From contig JAEXJU010000316.1 in NCBI GenBank assembly GCA_023448955.1, forward strand, positions 1 through 6,225: a stretch of 6,225 nucleotides of DNA, read 5' to 3'. The notes under the pieces are model-generated. The model saw nothing but the letters and a program-made list of their open reading frames with translations, was not told the origin of the DNA and did no database searches. Every line of letters begins with the position of its first letter. The first letter of the stretch is position 1. The stretch comes from Bacteroidota bacterium (GTDB lineage Bacteria > Bacteroidota > Bacteroidia > Flavobacteriales > Weeksellaceae). Positions 5,537-6,225 of the stretch are shown here, piece after piece. The position numbers and the translations under genes were made by a program.

Positions 5537-5575
5537 CATTTATTTTATGTGTTTAAAAAATCAAATCAACGATTG

Positions 5576-6225
5576 ATGAAGAAAATATTTACAATTTTAT
5601 CACTGGGAATCTCTTTATTTTCGGCTGCTCAAACTGAGTTAGTCTTTGTTTTTTTCAAGGACAAGCCAAATAAGTCGGCATTCTATAACAATCCTTTGTC
5701 TGAACTTACGCAAAAATCTCTTGACAGAAGAACGAATCTCGGAATACCACTTACAGATCAGGATGCTCCAATAGAATCCGCATACATTCAAAACATCAGA
5801 AATTTAGGTTTTACGGTAACTGATTATTCAAAGTGGTTGAATGGTGTTGCTGTTAATGCGACGTCTGCACAGAAACAATTGTTAGCTCAGCAATCCTACG
5901 TGGATCATATTGAGAGTTTTGTTAAAAATCCCAACGGTGGAATTCAAAAAGAAAAAATTCAGAAATTTAAAGAATTCAGTCCGGAAAATATTAACAAAAA
6001 CACTTTGACAACTTTCAATTATGGGAATGGTCTGGCACAAATAGATCAGGTAAATCTACGTTCCGTTCACATTGCAGGATATACAGGCAAAGGTGTAACT
6101 ATTGCGGTTATAGATACGGGATTTCCTACTGTAGATACCGGTAGTGCGTTTAAAAGGCTGCGAGATAACGAACAGATAAAAGGAGGCTACAATTTTATCA
6201 ATAAGAGCACAGATATATACAATAC
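5576..6225 (+). CDS. Secreted S8-family (subtilisin-like) serine peptidase, 3' truncated
   Basis: Partial gene: the ATG at 5576 opens a frame that runs off the right edge after 216 codons plus 2 nt, without a stop. The N-terminus MKKIFTILSLGISLFSAAQ is a clear signal peptide (basic start, hydrophobic core, small residues), with likely cleavage near residue 19. Residues 20-160 form a propeptide-like segment characteristic of flavobacterial S8 proteases, including FKDKPNKSAFYNNPLSELTQ and DYSKWLNGVAVNA. The catalytic domain begins at YTGKGVTIAVIDTGFP (169-184), with Asp180 of the DTG motif as the first residue of the Asp/His/Ser triad; the His and Ser lie outside the window. Full proteins of this type are usually over 500 residues and often end in a type IX secretion sorting domain, which cannot be seen here. 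Export and degradation of external protein is the likely role. It is divergent from the aminotransferase-galE unit, with 127 bp between the starts. Confidence 0.9.
   Translation, partial: MKKIFTILSLGISLFSAAQTELVFVFFKDKPNKSAFYNNPLSELTQKSLDRRTNLGIPLTDQDAPIESAYIQNIRNLGFTVTDYSKWLNGVAVNATSAQKQLLAQQSYVDHIESFVKNPNGGIQKEKIQKFKEFSPENINKNTLTTFNYGNGLAQIDQVNLRSVHIAGYTGKGVTIAVIDTGFPTVDTGSAFKRLRDNEQIKGGYNFINKSTDIYN

Noticed and set aside
1..6225. CRISPR array, tRNA, insertion sequence or phage genes
   Set aside because: No regularly spaced repeats, cloverleaf-like sequence, transposase or phage domains were seen on either strand.

Overview
The window looks like chromosomal DNA from a flavobacterium of the phylum Bacteroidota, most likely the Chryseobacterium/Epilithonimonas group (Weeksellaceae). 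This rests on the AT-rich sequence, the lack of Shine-Dalgarno sites, start-proximal boxes resembling the Bacteroidota -7 promoter element (TAnnTTTG), the protein sequences, and short intergenic repeats of a kind I associate with Flavobacteriia. The genus is an inference.

Layout, left to right. (1) 1-740, plus strand: the C-terminal two thirds of a lactonase-family beta-propeller protein, cut by the left edge. (2) 741-903: a long inverted repeat. (3) 904-1680, plus: rsmA (ksgA), the 16S rRNA dimethyladenosine transferase. Its last codons and stop lie inside an 8-bp tandem repeat. (4) 1681-1949: a perfect 20-bp inverted repeat, then a probable structured RNA element directly before the next gene. 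(5) 1950-2459, plus: idi, type I isopentenyl-diphosphate isomerase. (6) 2508-3161, plus: a small atypical SDR / NAD(P)H-binding protein. (7) 3161-3278: a convergent gap with a bidirectional intrinsic terminator. (8) 3279-5448, minus: a two-gene unit, a WbpE-like DegT/DnrJ/EryC1/StrS sugar aminotransferase followed 16 bp later by galE. (9) 5449-5575: a divergent promoter region. (10) 5576 to the right edge, plus: the start of a secreted S8 (subtilisin-like) serine protease. It has no stop within the window, so it is easy to miss.

The genes do not form one pathway. rsmA, idi and the SDR gene are housekeeping or small metabolic genes on the plus strand, probably transcribed in short units. The aminotransferase and galE form a plausible nucleotide-sugar pair for cell-surface polysaccharide; GalE carries a small residue where E. 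coli GalE has the Tyr299 gatekeeper. I see no CRISPR array, tRNA, rRNA, insertion sequence, phage gene or obvious new defence system. The most notable non-coding feature is the hairpin at 1831-1913, where every position between its two clear helices is either a Watson-Crick or a G-A pair. Around rsmA, four different repeat or structure types are packed into about 1.2 kb.
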